The translations under genes were made by a program, and so were the position numbers. A stretch of 64,000 nucleotides of DNA from MGML01 sp034416335 (GTDB lineage Bacteria > Chloroflexota > Dehalococcoidia > Dehalococcoidales > UBA2162): positions 124,001 through 188,000 of the forward strand of contig DAOULV010000010.1 of NCBI GenBank assembly GCA_034416335.1, written 5' to 3'. Below, piece by piece: positions 61,038-64,000 of the stretch. Numbering within the stretch: position 1 is the first letter of the stretch; the number at the start of each line of letters is the position of its first letter. The notes beneath the pieces were generated by a model. The model searched no databases. It was given only the letters and a program-made list of their open reading frames with translations, and was not told the DNA's origin.

Positions 61038-61075
61038 GAATATATAAAGTCTAAAAATCTCTCAGGAGGATAATA

Positions 61076-62152
61076 ATGAAAGCTGCAGTATGTTATGAAT
61101 TCGGTAAACCACTGTCGGTCGAGGAAGTCGACCTCGATCCACCGCAAAAAGGCGAGGTAAAAGTCCGCGTTGCAGCCACGGCTGTCTGCCACAGCGATAT
61201 TCACGTCCTCAGGGGCGAACTGGGCGGCGGAAAACTGCCCCTTGTCGCCGGACATGAAACTTCAGGGTACGTCGAGGAAACAGGCGAGGGCGTGGCCTCG
61301 GTAAAACCCGGCGACCCTGTGGTAGTATCGCTACTCAAGTCCTGTCGCCGCTGTCCCCAGTGCGTATCGGGGCGTCCCCACCTCTGCGAGACTCGATTCC
61401 CACTGATGACCGAAAGTCGTCTGCACACCAAAAAAGGCGAGGACATCGCCCATATGGTCGGGACCGCCACTTTTGCGGAATATGCCATTATCGATGAGTC
61501 CCAGACAGTAAAGATTCCCGATGATATGCCGATGGACCGGGCCTGTATGCTGGCCTGCGGTGTTATTACCGGATTCGGCGCCGTGGTCAATCGAGCCAAA
61601 GTAGAATCTCTGAAAAGCGCCGTAATCGTCGGTACCGGCGGTGTCGGACTTAACGCCGTGCAGGGGGCCGCGTTCTCCGGCGCTTATCCGATTATCTCGG
61701 TCGATATGCTCGATAATAAACTTGAAGCCTCCAGGACATTCGGCGCAACTCACACCGTGAATGCAGCCAATTCGGACGCAGTCGAGGAAATAAAGAAGAT
61801 TACCGGCGGGAGGGGTGCCGACTACGTATTCGTTACGGTGGGAAGCGCTGCTGCGGTACAGCAGGCTGTTTCCATGCTCGGTACGCGCGGCTTGCTGGTA
61901 GTGGTAGGTCTTCCCGGGATGGGCTCAACCATCACCATACCGCCTTTCCTCGGCGGTGAAAGAATGATTACCAGCAGCACGATGGGCACTACCAAGTTAA
62001 GTGTCGATGTACCGAAGCTGGTCGACCTTTATAAAGCGGGACAGCTCAAGCTTGACGAGCTGATTACCGACCACTATCCGCTCGACCGGATAAACGAAGC
62101 CATAGAATCGGTGGAACGCGGCGAAGCCCTGAGAAATATAATAACTTTTTAG
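61076..62152 (+). CDS. Zinc-dependent alcohol dehydrogenase, paralogue of 40044-41120
   Basis: 358 residues with CAGGAGG upstream. MKAAVCYEFGKPLSVEEVD, TAVCHSDIH, LVAGHETSGYV, the structural set CRRCPQCVSGRPHLC, and VIVGTGGVGLNAVQGAAFSG are all shared with 40044-41120, as is the C-terminus EALRNIITF. A recent duplication or parallel acquisition is likely. It ends the plus-strand run from 60476. A hairpin follows. Confidence 0.92.
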   Translation: MKAAVCYEFGKPLSVEEVDLDPPQKGEVKVRVAATAVCHSDIHVLRGELGGGKLPLVAGHETSGYVEETGEGVASVKPGDPVVVSLLKSCRRCPQCVSGRPHLCETRFPLMTESRLHTKKGEDIAHMVGTATFAEYAIIDESQTVKIPDDMPMDRACMLACGVITGFGAVVNRAKVESLKSAVIVGTGGVGLNAVQGAAFSGAYPIISVDMLDNKLEASRTFGATHTVNAANSDAVEEIKKITGGRGADYVFVTVGSAAAVQQAVSMLGTRGLLVVVGLPGMGSTITIPPFLGGERMITSSTMGTTKLSVDVPKLVDLYKAGQLKLDELITDHYPLDRINEAIESVERGEALRNIITF

Positions 62153-62171
62153 TACCAGGAAGTACCTTTAG

Positions 62172-62214
62172 TAATACCGCTCGTCCTTCGACAGGTTCAG
62201 GACGAGCGGTATTA
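62172..62214. repeat. Palindromic repeat (CCTTCGACAGG type) after the dehydrogenase
   Basis: A 16-bp stem TAATACCGCTCGTCCT/AGGACGAGCGGTATTA around TCGACAGGTTC, followed by TGTTAT. The loop belongs to the widespread CCTTCGACAGGCTCAGG-type bacterial palindrome; here it lies where a terminator is expected, between convergent genes. Confidence 0.6.
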
Positions 62215-62221
62215 TGTTATG

Positions 62222-63289
62222 CTATCCTGTAATTCGCTCCAGTTCGGTACCGTCTCCTGTATCGTTTACCTGCCAGCCGGCTTCGTGAATCTGTTTGCGC
62301 AGTGAATCGGCTGTATCCCAGTCGCCGGAAGTCCGCGCCTTTTCTCTTTCCTCCGCCAGTGACAAGATCTCCGGTGGCGGAGATGCAGCTGCAGCTTCTT
62401 GCTCTTTGTTGCGTACGGCCGAAACATTCTCCCATACATCTGGAGCAATACCGGTTTCCGGTTTCGGCTTTCTAAATGGTCCAAGTTCGGAAATACCGAA
62501 AGCATCTCCCGATGTGTACCGAGTTTCCTCGCCATGTCGTACAAGGGCGATTGAGCCGTGCCCCATCACCGTGCATTCTTCGTTTTCAAGGTCGATTATC
62601 AGGGCGGTATGTTCGTCTATACCTATTACATTCACTTCATCCGGCAGCATTGCGTATAATTTGTCGAATCGTTCCTGCCCCATATAGCAGTATCGGGTAT
62701 CGAACTCGTCGCCGCCTTCCCTGTTATTCAGGTGAGATACCAATGCCATTGACAGCCCGTAAGGTCCGAACAGGTCCAGCCCTTCCCGCCAGTGCAGTTC
62801 CTCTCCTGCCTTGTATATTTCGTACACCGGCAGGTGGTATTTACCTGCCGATATCACCGCCGCGCTTGCCAGGACCAGCGCCACTCCCTGCCTGTGCCTG
62901 GCAAGTATTGTATTCCAGGCTAGGCTGTCCTTCAGGTGACGGACTGCGTACGTAGGACTCCCCGGTCCCATCAGTACCACGTTCGAATGGAGTATGGGAC
63001 TCACGATTTCCTCGCTGTCGGGACTGAACGGAGTGCCGCGTTTCCTGGCGGGTATAACCGATATTTCCGGGTGATAATTCTGGAGATGGTATGTCAGGAA
63101 TTCTCCTATCTTTTCAGCTACGATAGCTGAATTCAACTGGAAACCTGCCGGTGTCTCCAGTATCGCCACTCGTACCGGTGCCGGAATGCGTTTCAGAAGC
63201 CAGTCATATACCTTCTGGCTGCTGGGAGCGGCTTCTCCGGAACCGAACAGGACTATCAGGCCGGGTTTATATGCTTGGGTATTATCCAT
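62222..63289 (-). CDS. Peptidase S51-like protein with a CysRS-like C-terminal tail
   Basis: 355 residues. The N-terminal ~230 residues are of the cyanophycinase/peptidase E (S51) fold: GLIVLFGSGEAAPSSQKV, VVLMGPGSPTYAVRHL, LASAAVISAG and NVIGIDEHTALIIDLEN. The C-terminal 50 residues, AEEREKARTSGDWDTADSL to NDTGDGTELERI, copy the last helix of cysteinyl-tRNA synthetases (which reads R-x-x-AR...D...AD and DTxxGT). A fused tRNA/nucleotide-binding tail would be unusual. Annotators may name it cysteinyl-tRNA synthetase; the catalytic core of that enzyme is absent. Confidence 0.8.
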   Translation of the reverse strand: MDNTQAYKPGLIVLFGSGEAAPSSQKVYDWLLKRIPAPVRVAILETPAGFQLNSAIVAEKIGEFLTYHLQNYHPEISVIPARKRGTPFSPDSEEIVSPILHSNVVLMGPGSPTYAVRHLKDSLAWNTILARHRQGVALVLASAAVISAGKYHLPVYEIYKAGEELHWREGLDLFGPYGLSMALVSHLNNREGGDEFDTRYCYMGQERFDKLYAMLPDEVNVIGIDEHTALIIDLENEECTVMGHGSIALVRHGEETRYTSGDAFGISELGPFRKPKPETGIAPDVWENVSAVRNKEQEAAAASPPPEILSLAEEREKARTSGDWDTADSLRKQIHEAGWQVNDTGDGTELERITG

Positions 63290-63423
63290 AGGTTATCCAG
63301 TCATTAACAGGGTACTTTGGATAAGCTGTTCCGTCAAATATTACTTGAATTCCATACCGACGAAAGCCGGTATATCTTTTTTCAAAACGTTTTAGAAACC
63401 CTTTGTCTCCAGTCTTGCCGCTT

Positions 63424-63457
63424 TAACAAAAAGGGAGAGGTAAAAACCTCTCCCTTT
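63424..63457 (-). terminator. Intrinsic terminator of the third AOR gene
   Basis: A 12-bp perfect stem AAAGGGAGAGGT/ACCTCTCCCTTT with a 4-base loop; on the minus strand it is followed by a T-run. Confidence 0.85.
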
Positions 63458-63478
63458 ATTCTTTCTCTATAGATCCGT

Positions 63479-64000
63479 TTATTTCGGTAATTTAACCTTA
63501 TCCAGGACTTCAGCCATTTTCAGTTCCGCCAGCTTTTTCTTCGCCGGAAGACCTTTTGGTGTCCATCCCCTGAGCTTGTAATATTCCTTCAGGATTATAT
63601 CCCAGGGTACTTCCTTCCCTTTATAAATCCCGACGGTACCTTCCTCGTAAGCCAGCTTCCCGGCAAATCTGTCGTCTTTAACGTCCCAGCCCTTTATCCT
63701 GTAATTGTAAAGTCGCATCAGGTTAAGTGACCGTTCACCGACTTTCATTAACTCATCGTAAGTTACGTCCCAGCCGGTTATCTTGTTCAGGATATCGGCG
63801 TAGGTCGTCGGTCCGAAGGCAACCATCATAAACTGCGTCGCGCCGCCGAACATACATGTTACCAGGTTATTGAAAAGCGCCACGAAATCCTCGGTCCACT
63901 TGGCAAACAATGCCTTGCCGTCAAGTCCCTTTACCCAGTCGGTATCCACTTTCGGCGGATCGCCGAAAATCTTCTTCTTCAGGTCATCCGGCATATCCAG
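63479..64000 (-). CDS. Aldehyde:ferredoxin oxidoreductase family protein, C-terminal part (cut by window end)
   Basis: The frame is open to the window edge (bases 64000-63995 still encode residues), so the gene continues outside; 173 codons are visible. ILNKITGWDVTYDELMKVGE, then RSLNLMRLYNYRIKGW and ILKEYYKLRGW with GLPAKKKLAEL, is the C-terminal domain of AOR proteins. It differs clearly from the two complete copies (15606 and 19038) in this region, so it is a third paralogue. Confidence 0.87.
   Translation of the reverse strand: MDMPDDLKKKIFGDPPKVDTDWVKGLDGKALFAKWTEDFVALFNNLVTCMFGGATQFMMVAFGPTTYADILNKITGWDVTYDELMKVGERSLNLMRLYNYRIKGWDVKDDRFAGKLAYEEGTVGIYKGKEVPWDIILKEYYKLRGWTPKGLPAKKKLAELKMAEVLDKVKLPK

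Noticed and set aside
1..64000. tRNA, rRNA, CRISPR, prophage or IS elements
   Set aside because: I scanned for T-loop-like GGTTCGA sequences, regular short repeats and transposase/integrase motifs and found none that held up.

Overview
This 64 kb window reads as chromosome of an anaerobic bacterium, most likely of the Chloroflexota class Dehalococcoidia. That placement is an inference from the gene types: aldehyde:ferredoxin oxidoreductases, corrinoid methyltransferases, uroporphyrinogen-decarboxylase-like proteins, a glycyl radical enzyme, many small ferredoxins and almost no oxygen-linked functions. There is no rRNA, tRNA, CRISPR array, phage or IS transposase. Coding density is high and most genes lie on the minus strand.

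Layout. 1-5476: the 3' part of a very large PAS/GAF sensor histidine kinase and a single-domain response regulator. 5529-9085: a CGGC-domain protein, a probable UGSC-family selenoprotein read through an in-frame TGA, and a divergent arylsulfotransferase-like beta-propeller. 9133-13354: a UroD-like protein, an MFS carrier, a LUD protein and a SnoaL-like protein. 13396-20990: an operon of aldehyde:ferredoxin oxidoreductase (AOR), AprA/FrdA-like flavoprotein and two-cluster ferredoxin, then Nudix, methyltransferase and a second AOR. 20973-26596: a frameshifted phosphotransferase gene, an XRE/DUF2178 pair with a readable promoter-operator, queA, radical SAM, zinc ribbon, ferredoxin and Crp/Fnr genes. 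26744-31904: RNase J-like hydrolase, queH, HAD phosphatase, a pyruvate kinase lacking its lid domain, and an Fe-S aldo/keto reductase. 32006-38017: a seven-gene metal/cofactor-handling cluster (Mrp ATPase, NifX-like, DUF1847, DUF364, DUF134 and others) behind a 26-bp perfect palindrome, with a divergent polyferredoxin and DUF169 protein. 38024-43506: zinc alcohol dehydrogenases, an LsrF-like aldolase and a CaiB-type CoA-transferase.

The most notable locus is 43792-53078, eight tightly spaced minus-strand genes. They encode a B12-methyltransferase activation-domain protein, two non-pyrrolysine MttB-superfamily methyltransferases, a pterin-dependent methyltransferase, a corrinoid protein, a glycyl radical enzyme whose active-site loop is Gly-Cys-Ser-Tyr instead of the usual Gly-Cys-Val-Glu, its activase, and a SAM methyltransferase. 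I infer a pathway in which a radical enzyme acts on a methylated substrate, or makes one, and the methyl groups pass through corrinoid to tetrahydrofolate. The substrate cannot be read from the sequence. The locus has a leader of about 600 bp.

53680-64000: another zinc dehydrogenase, two lipoproteins, CvpA, a second UroD-like protein with FMN reductase and a CMD-like protein, a SemiSWEET carrier, a TIGR04076 protein, a fifth zinc dehydrogenase, a peptidase-S51-like protein with a CysRS-like tail, and the 3' part of a third AOR. MITE-like inverted repeats lie near 22.8-23.0, 54.8 and 60.3 kb.
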